64,000 nucleotides of DNA, from positions 99,819 through 163,818 of the forward strand of contig CANLIC010000005.1 of the NCBI GenBank assembly GCA_947491025.1, given 5' to 3'. The position numbers and the translations under genes are program-made. The stretch is from Myxococcales bacterium (lineage in GTDB: Bacteria; Myxococcota_A; UBA9042). How positions within the stretch are numbered: position 1 is the first letter of the stretch; every line of letters begins with the position of its first letter. Below the pieces are notes generated by a model. The model saw nothing but the letters and a program-made list of their open reading frames with translations. It was not told the DNA's origin and made no database searches. Below are positions 24,672 through 33,614 of this stretch, piece after piece.

Positions 24672-26024
24672 CTACTTGCCGATGCAGAAGGTCGAAAAGA
24701 CGACATCGAGCACATCGTCGGCCGCGACGTGACCGATCAGCTCGTCGAGCGCGTCGAGCCCGTCGCGCAGATCGGCCGCGGCCAGCTCGAGCGGAAGGTC
24801 GTCGTCCAACGCCGCGGCAGCGCGCACATTGGCCTCCGCCGCCGCCCGCAGCGCCTCGGCATGCCGCGATCGCAGCAGGGCAAGATCATCGCTTCCGCCC
24901 AGCCGCCGCCGCAGCGTCCGCTCTACGGCGTCGCGGACCGCCGCCACGCTGGCATCGTCATCGCGCTGGACGCAGAGGTCGACATCGGCCGGCGCCGGGC
25001 CGTGGGCGAGGTCAGCGCGCGACCAGAGCCGCAGCAGCGCGCAACCCTCCCTGACGTCAGGGGCCATCGGCGCTGCAGGCGCCTCGGCGGCGGCGTCGCG
25101 CAGCCAGAGCACGACGTCGGCGCCAGCCAGGGCCTGCAGGCCGCGGGCAATGCCGGCCGCCTCGACCTCTCCCACCGCTGCCCCATCGCCCGCCCGCACA
25201 CCGGCGGTGTCGACGAGCGTCACCTCCAGCCCGGCCCAGCGCACCGTCGCCTCGACCAGGTCGCGCGTCGTCCCCGGCGTGGCGTGAACCAGCGCCCGCT
25301 CCGCGCCGCAGAGCGCGTTGAGCAGCGTCGACTTGCCGGCGTTGGGCGCGCCATGCAGCACGACCCGTGCGCCGTGCAGCCGGAGTCTGGCCGCGTCGGC
25401 GCTGCTGGCGAGCCGCAGCAGCCCTTCGGCCTGCGCCCGCAGCGACGCCGCCATTGCTGCCCGCGGCAGGTCGCTGACGTCGTCCTCGGTGGCGAAGTCC
25501 AGCCGCGCCTCCAGCTCGGCCAACGCCGCGATGGCCGGCGCCCGCAAGGCCTCGAGCGCGGCCTGCAGCCGGCCGTCGAGCGCTGCGAGCGCCGCCTGCC
25601 GGGCCTGCTCAGCGCGGGACGAGATGAGGTCGGCGGTGGCCTCGGCTTGCAGCAGGCTCAACTTGCCCGCCAACACCGCGCGTCGGCTGAACTCGCCCGG
25701 ACCGGCCGGCCGCGCGCCCTGCCGTCGCAGGGCGTCACAGACCGCCTCGACCACCGCAGGCGAGCCGTGCAGATGCAGCTCAGCGGTGTGCTCGCCGGTG
25801 GCGCTGCGCGGGGCGTGGAAGGCGACCACCATCGCCTGATCGAGCAGCGAGCCGGCCTCGTCGCGGAGCGCAGCGCGGCGCAGCTGGCCGTGCCGCAACC
25901 ACGCCGGCGGGCGCCCGGCCAACGCCGCAGTCCATTCGTGGCTGCGCGGCCCCGACAGCCGCACGATGGCCAGCGCCGCAGGGCCGGCGGCGGTGGCAGG
26001 CGCAAAAATGGTGTCGTCGTTCAC
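24672..26024 (-). CDS. mnmE: tRNA uridine-5-carboxymethylaminomethyl modification GTPase
   Basis: A 450-residue protein that, with MnmG, makes cmnm5U at the wobble position of certain tRNAs. The N-terminal folate-binding domain (DTIFAPATAAGPAALAIVRL) is followed by a helical domain split by the GTPase. G1 is GAPNAGKS, G2 lies in PGTTRD and G3 is DTAG. The protein ends FCIGK, with the catalytic Cys of the family. The G4 position, normally NKxD, reads SRAD (LWSRADL), an unusual substitution that may change guanine specificity. The GTG start (26024) is chosen because the protein aligns from VNDDTIFAP; no strong RBS is seen. It is the last gene of a probable pgm-ridA-folE-mnmE run. Confidence 0.92.
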   Translation of the reverse strand: MNDDTIFAPATAAGPAALAIVRLSGPRSHEWTAALAGRPPAWLRHGQLRRAALRDEAGSLLDQAMVVAFHAPRSATGEHTAELHLHGSPAVVEAVCDALRRQGARPAGPGEFSRRAVLAGKLSLLQAEATADLISSRAEQARQAALAALDGRLQAALEALRAPAIAALAELEARLDFATEDDVSDLPRAAMAASLRAQAEGLLRLASSADAARLRLHGARVVLHGAPNAGKSTLLNALCGAERALVHATPGTTRDLVEATVRWAGLEVTLVDTAGVRAGDGAAVGEVEAAGIARGLQALAGADVVLWLRDAAAEAPAAPMAPDVREGCALLRLWSRADLAHGPAPADVDLCVQRDDDASVAAVRDAVERTLRRRLGGSDDLALLRSRHAEALRAAAEANVRAAAALDDDLPLELAAADLRDGLDALDELIGHVAADDVLDVVFSTFCIGK

Positions 26025-26087
26025 GCGTGTGCACCGGGTTGGCAAGCTCGGACGGGCCGGCGCGTGGGCCGCGGCGATTCGCTCGCG

Positions 26088-26642
26088 CTAGAGGTGCGTG
26101 CGGCCGTGCAGCAGCTGCAGCAGCTCCGCGCGCGTCATCGGGTTGTCGCGGAACTCGCCGAGCATGGCGCTGGTGACGGTCACCGCGTTGGGCTTCTGCA
26201 CGCCGCGCACGACCATGCACAGGTGGGTCGCCTCCATGACCACGGCGACGCCCACGGGGTTCAGGGCGGTCTGCAGCGCCTCGGCGACCTGGTTGGTCAA
26301 CCGCTCTTGCACCTGCAGCCGGCGGGCGAAGGTATCGACCACCCGCGCCAGCTTCGAAAGGCCGACCACCTTGCCGTTCGGGATGTAGGCGACGTGGGCC
26401 TTGCCCATGAAGGGCAGCATGTGGTGTTCGCACATGCTGGCGAAGTCGATGTCGCGCACCAGCACGATCTCCGCGTTGTCGACCGTGAAGAGGGCGGAGC
26501 GCAGAATCTCGAGCGGGTCCTCGTCGTAGCCGCGCGTCATGAACTTCATGGCCTTGGCGACGCGCGAGGGCGTCTTGACCAGCCCTTCTCGCGTCGGGTC
26601 TTCGCCGAGCTGCTCGAGCATTTGCCGAACCAGCGCTTCCAT
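26088..26642 (-). CDS. folE: GTP cyclohydrolase I
   Basis: A 184-residue enzyme that converts GTP to 7,8-dihydroneopterin triphosphate, the first step of folate synthesis. Family hallmarks are [20 protein letters not shown], the zinc site [15 protein letters not shown] (Cys and two His), [20 protein letters not shown], and the later [10 protein letters not shown] containing the remaining zinc Cys. Length and ends are normal; it acts as a cytoplasmic homodecamer in known members. The ATG at 26642 is 116 bp after ridA on the same strand, so it could share a transcript or have its own promoter. Confidence 0.97.
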   Translation of the reverse strand: MEALVRQMLEQLGEDPTREGLVKTPSRVAKAMKFMTRGYDEDPLEILRSALFTVDNAEIVLVRDIDFASMCEHHMLPFMGKAHVAYIPNGKVVGLSKLARVVDTFARRLQVQERLTNQVAEALQTALNPVGVAVVMEATHLCMVVRGVQKPNAVTVTSAMLGEFRDNPMTRAELLQLLHGRTHL

Positions 26643-26758
26643 CGAGCCTCCAAGAGCCGTCGGTCAAGCCGGCGAGAACTGCCGGGCGCAGAGCGTGCCG
26701 CGTCGGTGGTCTGCCTGCGAGGCCCCAGCGCCGAACCGGATGTGCCGAAAGCCGAAAC

Positions 26759-27175
26759 TCAGCCGCGTTCCGGCACCACCGCGATGGCGTCGATCTCGAC
26801 CAGCGCGTCGAGCGGCAGCCGGGCCACCTCCACCGTCGCGCGCGCGGGGTAGGGCGCCTCGAGGTGGCTGGCGTAGACCGCATTGACCGCCGCGAAGTCT
26901 TCGAGGTTCTTCAGGTAGATCGTCGTACGCACGACATCGCGCAGCGAGCCGCCCGCGGCCTGGAGCACGGCCTGCAGATTGCGCATGACCTGGTGCGTCT
27001 GCTCGATGACGCCGCCGCGCACCAGCCGGGCCGTCGTCGGGTCGAGCCCGACCTGGCCGGAGAGGAAGACCATGCGGCCCTGGCTGACGGCGAAGGCTTG
27101 CGAGTACGGGCCGATCGCGCGTGGCGCGCCATCGGTTTGGATTGCCGTGAACTCATTGGTCTGATCGATCGACAT
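26759..27175 (-). CDS. ridA: RidA-family enamine/imine deaminase
   Basis: A 138-residue YjgF/YER057c/UK114 protein that hydrolyses reactive 2-aminoacrylate-type enamines released by PLP enzymes. Signature segments are GAPRAIGPYSQAF, MVFLSGQVGLDPTT, RNLQAVLQAAGGSLRDVVRT, YLKNLEDFAAVNAVY and the C-terminal PARATVEVARLPLDALVEIDAIAV; its Arg in PARATVEV is the carboxylate-binding residue of active members. The ATG at 27175 follows GAGGAGGG. The stop of the phosphohexomutase gene lies 41 bp upstream, so these are probably co-transcribed. Confidence 0.95.
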   Translation of the reverse strand: MSIDQTNEFTAIQTDGAPRAIGPYSQAFAVSQGRMVFLSGQVGLDPTTARLVRGGVIEQTHQVMRNLQAVLQAAGGSLRDVVRTTIYLKNLEDFAAVNAVYASHLEAPYPARATVEVARLPLDALVEIDAIAVVPERG

Positions 27176-27216
27176 CGCCACCCTCCTCGCAGCCGGGCAT
27201 CCCCCGCGCCGCCGCG

Positions 27217-29025
27217 TTAGCCGAGGCCGAGAGCCTCGTCGAGCACCCGGCGCAGCTCGGCGATGCGCTCGCGGCTCGAGGTCCGCACCGCCTCGATGTC
27301 GCCGACGCTCTGCACCCTGGCCAACGTCTCGATGTAGAACTTGACCTTGGGCTCGGTGCCGGACGGCCGCACGATCAGTCGGGTGCCGGCGGCGTCGACA
27401 TAGATCAGCACGTTCGCTGGCGGCATGCCGAGCGGCTGGGCGCTGCCGTCCGCGGACCACACGCTGTCGTCGGCGAGGTCGCGCCGCACCACCACGGGCG
27501 AGCCGGCGAGATCACGGAGCGGCTCACGACGCAGGCGCGCCATCGTCGCCGCGATGCGGGCGATGCCATCAGCGCCGGCCATGCGCGCTGACCACTGGTC
27601 GCCGACGGGCAGGCCGTAGCGCAGCGCGAGCGCGTCGAGGCGATCCAGCAGGCTCTGCCCGCTCGCCCGCAGGAAGGCCGTCAGCTCGGCCAGGCGCACG
27701 GCGGCATGGACGCCGTCTTTGTCGCGCACGATGCCGCCGACCTCGTAGCCGATCGCCTCCTCGTAGCCGAACACGAAGCGGCTCCGGCCCTCTGCCGCGG
27801 CGCGCTCGCCGGCGTGGGCCAGCCACTTGAAGCCGGTGAGGACCTCGGCGTAGTCGGCGCCGTGGGCCCGCGCCATGCGGCCGAGCAGGCTGCTGCTGAC
27901 GATGGTGGTCACGACGAGCTTGCGCGCGCCGCCGGTGTCGAAATGCTCCAGCGCGTCCGCGCCGAGCAGCCAACCGACCTCGTTGCCCGAGAGGGGCCGC
28001 CAGCCGCCGTTGCGACCGGGCACGGCTACGGCGAGCCGGTCGGCGTCGGGATCGTTGGCCAGCACCAACTCGGCCCCGACCTCGTCCGCCAAGGCCAGCG
28101 CCAGGTCGAGCGCGCCCTTCTCTTCCGGGTTGGGGAAGGCGACGGTCGGAAAAGCACCGTCAGGCTCGGTCTGCGCCGGCACGCAGGCGACGCCGTCAAA
28201 GCCAGCGGCGCGCAGGGCCATCACGACATGGCGGGCGCCGACGCCGTGCATGGCCGTGTAGACGATGGGGAAATTCGCCGCAGCCGCGGCACCCGGATGC
28301 ATCGAGCACGAGGCCATCGCCGCATGCCAGGCCTCAACGACCGCAGGCGCGACCGCGTGGCGCAGGCCTGCCTCGGCAGCGGCAAAGGGCGAGACACGGC
28401 GCATCTCGCGCAGCGGCGGCGCGCGGTCGATCCAGCCGGCGATCACTTCGTCCTGCGGCGCGATGATCTGGCCACCGGTCGCCTGGTAGACCTTGAAGCC
28501 ATTGTCTTCCGGCGGGTTGTGGCTCGCAGTCACCATCGCGCCAGCAGCCGCCTGCAGGTGGCGCACCGCGAAGGCGCACAGCGGCGTTGGCACGACCTCG
28601 TCGAAGAGGTGCACCGGAATGCCGAGGCCATTCAGGATCGCGGCGGTGTCTTCGGCGAACTGACGGCTCAAACGCCGCCCGTCGAAACCGATGACGACGC
28701 CGCCGCTGGCCGGCCTGCCCAAGCCGCCATCGCTCGCCAGCAGCGCTCGCCCGAGGCCCCACGCGGCGCGCATGATGACCACGCGGTTCATGCAGGCCGT
28801 GCCAGGGCCGATGCTGCCGCGCAGGCCCGCGGTCCCGAAGTCGAGCAGCTGGCCAAAACGCATGGTCAGCTCGGCCTGGGCGTCGCGGCCGCCGACCCGC
28901 GCCGACGCGATCATCGCCTCGACTTGGGCCCGCACCCCAGCGTCCGGCTCGTCGAAGACATAGGCTTCAGCGCGGCTCAGCAGCACGGGATCGAGTTCGG
29001 TGTTGGGCTTCAGCTCGGGGCTCAT
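27217..29025 (-). CDS. Phosphohexomutase (phosphoglucomutase/phosphomannomutase)
   Basis: A 602-residue alpha-D-phosphohexomutase that interconverts hexose 1- and 6-phosphates through a phosphoserine. VTASHNPPEDNG carries the catalytic Ser, ANDPDADRLAV is the Mg-binding loop, and GRPSGTEPKVKFYIE is the phosphate-binding loop in the last domain. The length of about 600 residues and the N-terminal helical extension match the PGM2/ManB-like group found in Firmicutes and deltaproteobacteria, so either glucose or mannose (or deoxyribose) phosphates could be the substrate. The ATG at 29025 follows GAGG; upstream in-frame codons have no signal. First gene of the run toward mnmE. Confidence 0.92.
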   Translation of the reverse strand: MSPELKPNTELDPVLLSRAEAYVFDEPDAGVRAQVEAMIASARVGGRDAQAELTMRFGQLLDFGTAGLRGSIGPGTACMNRVVIMRAAWGLGRALLASDGGLGRPASGGVVIGFDGRRLSRQFAEDTAAILNGLGIPVHLFDEVVPTPLCAFAVRHLQAAAGAMVTASHNPPEDNGFKVYQATGGQIIAPQDEVIAGWIDRAPPLREMRRVSPFAAAEAGLRHAVAPAVVEAWHAAMASCSMHPGAAAAANFPIVYTAMHGVGARHVVMALRAAGFDGVACVPAQTEPDGAFPTVAFPNPEEKGALDLALALADEVGAELVLANDPDADRLAVAVPGRNGGWRPLSGNEVGWLLGADALEHFDTGGARKLVVTTIVSSSLLGRMARAHGADYAEVLTGFKWLAHAGERAAAEGRSRFVFGYEEAIGYEVGGIVRDKDGVHAAVRLAELTAFLRASGQSLLDRLDALALRYGLPVGDQWSARMAGADGIARIAATMARLRREPLRDLAGSPVVVRRDLADDSVWSADGSAQPLGMPPANVLIYVDAAGTRLIVRPSGTEPKVKFYIETLARVQSVGDIEAVRTSSRERIAELRRVLDEALGLG

Positions 29026-29120
29026 GGTGGCATCCTCGATTGCGCAACGCGCTTGAGCCCCAATACCACCGTTGCCCGCCCGCCGACAACGGGACGCCTG
29101 CGACACCCGAAGAACGTTTT

Positions 29121-29148
29121 TTGGGTTCGGTCGGCCATGTGCTACAAC
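29121..29148 (+). promoter_or_regulatory. Possible promoter of the Tat-type lipoprotein gene
   Basis: TTGGGT (29121-29126), 16 bases, TACAAC (29143-29148), 43 bases before the ATG at 29191. The -35 is weak. Confidence 0.35.
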
Positions 29149-29190
29149 GACCTGAGCGTGCTACCGGTGACCGCGCGCTGGAGGCAATGG

Positions 29191-30051
29191 ATGCGACGTC
29201 GCGACTTTTTGACTTGGAGCGGGGCAGGCATGGCGGCAGCGCTGGCCCCCGCGATCGGCTGCGGTCCCATCGAGCGCATCGAGCCGAGCGGCGGCGCCAC
29301 CTGGACCGGGCAGGAGCGCCTGGCGATCAACAACGTCATCGCCTCGCGTCGCGCCGCGGTGGTGCGCCATCACCTCGGGCCCGCGTTGCGACCGTGGGCC
29401 TCCAATGCCGTCTTGGTCATCGGCCGTTCCGTCGAGCCGGACTCCTTCGACCTGACAATGCCCTACGAAACGCTCCTCGACACCTGGATCCAGCAGCTCT
29501 ACGGTCCCTCGCCGATGGGCGTCGCGATGCTGATCAACGACGTGGCGGCGACCTCGATGGGCAGCGAGTGCAAGGTCCGGGTGACGCTGCAGATGGTCTC
29601 CCCGCGGCAGAGCTGGCAGCAGCGCGAGACCTATCAGCTCTGGATGTCCGACGGCGGCTGGGTCATCGCGTCAGCGCGGTGGATGCGCTTCGAAGACACG
29701 CAGGCCGGTGAGACCTACCAGCTCGGCCCCTACGAGTGGCGCCGCCGCGACGCCCGGGTGAAAGACGCGCGCGAGGGCGGAGACCCCCTCAAGTTGGTCG
29801 AGGCCCTGCGTGACGCCCACCGCTGGCCCGAGGCGCACGATGAGCTCGAGCGCTGGACGCGCCGCATCGAGCGCGACCCGCCGTCCGAGCGTTCGGCCGC
29901 CATCTGGGCGCTGCGCGGCACGGTTGCGGTCGAATCGGGAAGGCCCCGCGACGCGCTGCCCAGCTTTCGGATGGCCTTGCGTCACGACCCCAAGGTCAAG
30001 CTGCCAGGCTACAAGGCCGCCGACGACGCCCGCGCCACCACCGGCGGCTGA
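29191..30051 (+). CDS. Tat-signal-bearing lipoprotein of unknown function with TPR-like C-terminus
   Basis: A 286-residue protein starting MRRRDFLTWSGAGMAAALAP and reaching AIGC. This is a twin-arginine (RRRDFL) signal followed by a lipobox-like Cys at about residue 23. An earlier ATG at 29137 is possible, but GGAGG stands before 29191. The central region (ERLAINNVIASRRAAVVRHHL and QSWQQRETYQLWMSDGGWVIA) is not a family I recognise. The last 100 residues are helical, with Ala/Arg-rich paired helices (ALRDAHRWPEAHDELERW, GTVAVESGRPRDALPSFRMAL) typical of TPR repeats. It is probably exported folded and anchored to a membrane. Divergent from the phosphohexomutase gene. Confidence 0.65.
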   Translation: MRRRDFLTWSGAGMAAALAPAIGCGPIERIEPSGGATWTGQERLAINNVIASRRAAVVRHHLGPALRPWASNAVLVIGRSVEPDSFDLTMPYETLLDTWIQQLYGPSPMGVAMLINDVAATSMGSECKVRVTLQMVSPRQSWQQRETYQLWMSDGGWVIASARWMRFEDTQAGETYQLGPYEWRRRDARVKDAREGGDPLKLVEALRDAHRWPEAHDELERWTRRIERDPPSERSAAIWALRGTVAVESGRPRDALPSFRMALRHDPKVKLPGYKAADDARATTGG

Positions 30052-30121
30052 ACCCGCTTCGGCGGAAGTCGGCCCGTCTCAGGTCCGTCCGCCCTCCCGA
30101 CGAGGCAACGCTCAGGCTTGA

Positions 30122-30136
30122 AATCGCCTGGCGATT
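30122..30136. repeat. Short perfect palindrome between two convergent genes
   Basis: AATCGCC-T-GGCGATT has seven-base arms around one base. It lies about 70 bp after the Tat-type lipoprotein gene and 165 bp after gshB. It could be a bidirectional terminator stem (five base pairs, five-base loop) or a protein site. There is no clear T tract. Confidence 0.35.
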
Positions 30137-30302
30137 CTTGAACCTTCGCGCCATGGCCTGCTCAAGGCGTCAGTGGAGATGCCCCGGGGCCCGTTCAGCC
30201 GGGTTGGGGTGGAGTCCAAGCACTTCGGCCGCTCCTCACATGACCCGCCGCTCTGCGTGCGCGCCGATTCGATGGCCGCGCCGGACCGTTCGCGATGGGG
30301 GC

Positions 30303-31259
30303 CTACGCTGCCGCTGCGATTTGGCGCAGCCGTGCCTGCGCGGCGGCATCGATGAGCTCGCCGGCGAGATCTGGGCCGCCAAGGGCCAAGATCTCGCGGA
30401 TGCCCGTCGGACTCGTGACGTTGACCTCGGTCAAGTGCTCGCCGATGAGGTCGATGCCGACGAAGAGGTGTCCGGCGGCCCGCAGCGCTGCGCCGACCTC
30501 CGAACACAGCGCCTGCTCGCGCGCGGTCAGCGAAGAAAGCGCGACCGTCGCGCCGACATGGATGTTGCCGCGCAGATCGTCCGCCGGGGGCACGCGCAGG
30601 AGCACACCGCGCGCGACGCCGTCGACGAGAATGACGCGCTTGTCGCCCTCGACCACCGCCGGCAAGTAGCGCTGCGCGAGGATGAACTCCTGGCCAAAGC
30701 GGGTCGAGATCTCGAGCAGGGCGTTGCGGTTCTTGTCGCCGGGGTGCAGCGCGACGATGCCGTTGCCGCCAGAGAAGCTCAGCGGCTTGAGGACGATGGC
30801 GCCCTCGCGGTCCAGAAAGGCCCGCAAAGCCGCCATGTCGCGGGTGAGCAGGCAGGGTGGGGCCCAACGCGGGAAGCGCAGCACCGACGCCTTCTCGTTC
30901 CAATCCCGCAGCGACTGTGCGCGGTTGGCGACAAGGGTCGTCGGCGGCGCCTGGTCCAAGATCCAGGTCGCCGCGATGTACGTCATGTCGAAGGGAGGGT
31001 CCTTCCGCATCCAGATGACGTCGAACGCGGCGAGGGGCGCCAGCTGCTCGGCCTCGAAGGTGACGTGCTGGCCTTGAACCGGCTGCACGCGCAAGCCTCG
31101 GCACCGAGCGACCGCGCCGGAGGTGCTGCCCTGCAAGCCCTCGGTCGTGCAGTGGAAGATCGCGTGGCCGCGCCGCTGGGCTTCGAGCATCAGGCCGAAC
31201 GTCGAGTCCTGGTCGACCCGCCAGTTCGTCATCGGATCGGCGACGAAGAGGTGCCGCAT
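30303..31259 (-). CDS. gshB: Glutathione synthetase
   Basis: A 318-residue ATP-grasp ligase that joins gamma-glutamylcysteine and glycine. Family landmarks in order: MRHLFVADPMTNWRVDQDST with the early Asp-Ser-Thr, VIWMRKDPPFDMTYIAATW, an ATP-binding VLKPLSFSGGNGIV, and near the end GIDLIGEHLTEVNVTSPTGIREI, including the metal-binding Glu/Asn. The ATG at 31259 gives the expected length of about 315; the frame's upstream extension overlaps another gene. It follows the OB-fold-like lipoprotein gene by 23 bp on the same strand. Glutathione is not universal, so its presence tells us about redox buffering here. Confidence 0.95.
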   Translation of the reverse strand: MRHLFVADPMTNWRVDQDSTFGLMLEAQRRGHAIFHCTTEGLQGSTSGAVARCRGLRVQPVQGQHVTFEAEQLAPLAAFDVIWMRKDPPFDMTYIAATWILDQAPPTTLVANRAQSLRDWNEKASVLRFPRWAPPCLLTRDMAALRAFLDREGAIVLKPLSFSGGNGIVALHPGDKNRNALLEISTRFGQEFILAQRYLPAVVEGDKRVILVDGVARGVLLRVPPADDLRGNIHVGATVALSSLTAREQALCSEVGAALRAAGHLFVGIDLIGEHLTEVNVTSPTGIREILALGGPDLAGELIDAAAQARLRQIAAAA

Positions 31260-31282
31260 GAGGGGCTCCGAATCGAATTTTG

Positions 31283-32161
31283 CTACGGTTTGGGGGGCGC
31301 CTGCGCATCCGGCGCTGCGGTCGGCGCGGCGGCGTTCCCCGAGGGAACGATGCGCGCGCGTTCGAGCACGACGGGATGGACGCGGCCGCCCAGCAGCCGG
31401 TCGGCGGTCAGGACGCCCTGGAACTCGACAACGGCGCCCGGCTCCATCGTTTGGCGGGTGCCCACCAAGACCATGCCGCGGCGTCCCTCCGCGCTGCCAT
31501 CGCGCACCCAACCCCAGTTGAGGCCGGCGACGCGAGGGATGACCACCCAGACCTGGGCGCGCAAGTGGACGGGCGTGCCGGTCAAGGCCAGCCGCTTTTC
31601 GTGCAGCTCGGCGATGCGCGGACCGACCGGCTTGACCTCTTGGGCCTGGACGCCCGACGGGTCGATGGGCGGCAACAGCGGGTCGAGCACCGCCTCTTCC
31701 CCGCGGCTGCTCAAGGTCACGTCGGGGCCGAAAATATCCGAAGCCAGAAGGACCCGTTGGGCGTCGCCCAGATCCGGCGGCGTCGCGTCGGTGGCCATTT
31801 TCACCGCGCTGACGTCCATGGGGACGTACTCACCGATGGTGACGACCGCGGTCGGCGTCGCCGCGATGGCTGGCGCCACCACCCACGCCATCCCTGCGTC
31901 ATCGTCCGTCACCTCGAGCAACGCATAGGACGTGCCGAGAAACGCACGTTTCACCCGCGTCCGCACCGGCTCTTGGGTCAGGCCAGCGAGGGCGTTGCGC
32001 AAGGTCGGCGTCGCAGCAGCCAACCACGGCGCCGGCGCGCGCTCCGGCGGCGCCAAGGGGCGCGGATCGCGGCCACTGCCGCCACACGCCAGGAGTGCCA
32101 GCGCCAAGCCGCCAATCAGCGCCGACGCAGCGATTCGGTGCGCCAGGGATCCGCCAACCAT
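31283..32161 (-). CDS. Lipoprotein with OB-fold-like domain
   Basis: A 292-residue predicted lipoprotein. The ATG at 32161 gives MVGGSLAHRIAASALIGGLA and a lipobox ALLAC. An in-frame ATG at 32263 would add 34 residues before the signal sequence and is less likely; no strong RBS decides. A C-terminal segment of about 100 residues (LALTGTPVHLRAQVWVVIPR, NWGWVRDGS, MVLVGTRQTMEPGAVVEFQG) has the pattern of OB-fold proteins in which a 'G.P..LRA.V......NW..V.DG' core is typical of exported nucleic-acid- or ligand-binding OB domains. The mid-region (IGEYVPMDVSAVKMATDATP) is unassigned. The operon with gshB may be fortuitous. Confidence 0.55.
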   Translation of the reverse strand: MVGGSLAHRIAASALIGGLALALLACGGSGRDPRPLAPPERAPAPWLAAATPTLRNALAGLTQEPVRTRVKRAFLGTSYALLEVTDDDAGMAWVVAPAIAATPTAVVTIGEYVPMDVSAVKMATDATPPDLGDAQRVLLASDIFGPDVTLSSRGEEAVLDPLLPPIDPSGVQAQEVKPVGPRIAELHEKRLALTGTPVHLRAQVWVVIPRVAGLNWGWVRDGSAEGRRGMVLVGTRQTMEPGAVVEFQGVLTADRLLGGRVHPVVLERARIVPSGNAAAPTAAPDAQAPPKP

Positions 32162-32601
32162 AAGAGGCCGGCGACCCGACGCGCGAACCACGGGCGGAGC
32201 GCGCCTCAGCTCCGCAAGTGCCGTCTCTCCATTGTGCGTCGTCGCTGCCACCGCTACCTCCATCGCATTCTTGTTCTAGCGCCGCGACGGCGGCGGCGCA
32301 ACCATGGGCCCAAAGCCGCTGCCCGGCCACGCAGTCGATGACCCGATGCGCCGCGTCGCCCGTGCGCTCCGCCCCTTGAGGCGCGCCCTCGCGTCCCCTA
32401 CCGTGAGCGTACCCCCCGCCTCTGTCGGCGCAGCCGGCCTGCGGGTCGGGCATCCCACGTGAGGAGCGACCTTGTCCCCTTGGCCCCAAGCTGAAGCCCA
32501 CCGCGCACCCGCGCGCCGCCCGACCCAGGTGCGCCGCCGCAGCGGGTTGGAGCGCCGGTCCAGGGGTTTCCATGCCCTTGTCGCCGCGCCCGCGGTAGGC
32601 C
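32162..32601. other. Divergent intergenic region, no gene seen
   Basis: This is 440 bp between the OB-fold-like lipoprotein and the pseudouridine synthase. The open frames have shadow composition. I could not identify a convincing promoter. Confidence 0.45.
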
Positions 32602-33420
32602 ATGGCTGAGGGGAAGCGGTCGGCCGCGCCGCCCTTTGCCGCCGGAAACGTGCCGCTGGAGCGCGCCCTATCCAAGCTCGGCGTCTGCAGCCGCACCGAG
32701 GCATCGCGCTGGATTGCCGCCGGCCGTGTCAGCGTCGACGGCGCGATCTGCCGCGACACCGCGCGCCCCGTCGTGCCGGAGCGAGTCGCCATCGCCATCG
32801 ACGGTCGGCCCTGGGCACGTGCCGAGAAGGTCTTGATCGCGCTCCACAAGCCCCGCGGCGTCGTCACCACCCGCAGCGACCCCCGCGGCGCGCCGACGGT
32901 CTATGACCTCCTCGCCGAGCTGCCGAGCTGGGTCGTCCCCGTCGGTCGGCTGGACCAGGCGACCAGCGGCCTGCTCTTGCTCACCAACGACACCCAGCTC
33001 GCCAACGCGCTCACCGACCCGGTCTCAGGCGTCGAGCGCGCCTACGTCGCAACCGTGCGCGGCCGCGCCAGCGACGACCTGCCTGGGCGCCTTTGCGCGG
33101 GCCTCGTCGAGGGTGGTGAACTGCTGCGCGCCAGCGCGGCGGAGGTTTCCAAGGCCAGCGGACGCGAGAGCCGGCTGCACCTCATTTTGCAGCAGGGGCG
33201 CAACCGCGAGGTCCGGCGGCTGTGTCAGGCCGCGGGCCACCCCGTCACCCGGTTGCTCCGCGTCCGCTACGGCCCTTTCGAGCTCGGCGCGCTCACGCCC
33301 GGCCAGTGGCGCATCGAGCCCATCGCCGAGGCCTGGGCGTTCTTGCGCCGCACCGCCGCTGGGCGGGAGCGCGACGGATGGCGCGCCGCCGTCCAAAGCG
33401 ACAAGTCCGAAGGCCGCTGA
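32602..33420 (+). CDS. RsuA/RluB-type pseudouridine synthase
   Basis: A 272-residue rRNA-modifying enzyme. Residues 17-60 form an S4 RNA-binding domain (LERALSKLGVCSRTEASRWI, AAGRVSVDG). The catalytic domain contains LHKPRGVVTTRSDP and VGRLDQATSGLLLLTNDTQL, with the catalytic Asp in GRLD, and GVERAYVATVRG and QGRNREVRRLCQAAGHPVTR complete the family pattern. It isomerises a uridine in large- or small-subunit rRNA; RluB-like is favoured by the QGRNRQVRRM-type motif, but the exact site cannot be fixed. The ATG at 32602 is the first in frame. Convergent with dnaJ. Confidence 0.92.
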   Translation: MAEGKRSAAPPFAAGNVPLERALSKLGVCSRTEASRWIAAGRVSVDGAICRDTARPVVPERVAIAIDGRPWARAEKVLIALHKPRGVVTTRSDPRGAPTVYDLLAELPSWVVPVGRLDQATSGLLLLTNDTQLANALTDPVSGVERAYVATVRGRASDDLPGRLCAGLVEGGELLRASAAEVSKASGRESRLHLILQQGRNREVRRLCQAAGHPVTRLLRVRYGPFELGALTPGQWRIEPIAEAWAFLRRTAAGRERDGWRAAVQSDKSEGR

Positions 33421-33614
33421 GCCGACGAGCTCGGCTCCCGCAGGGGTCGTGGGGTGGCGCCCAATGGAGCCGGGTCGGACGCTTGGCGCGTCGCGACAGG
33501 TTGCCAGTCGCTTGGCCGCCGGGGCTGCGAGAGACTCGCCGGTGGGGGCCCATGCGGCGTCAGCGGTCAAACCGCCGCGTCCGCGACCGCGTCATCATCG
33601 GCGGCGTGCTTGCC

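Noticed and set aside
24729..26852. 707-codon plus-strand frame over mnmE and folE
   Set aside because: Arg/Gln/Gly-rich with no domain; both genes on the other strand are unambiguous.
27706..29190. Upstream extension of the Tat-type lipoprotein frame
   Set aside because: It lies opposite the phosphohexomutase gene and has no signal; the RBS and Tat signal fix the start at 29191.
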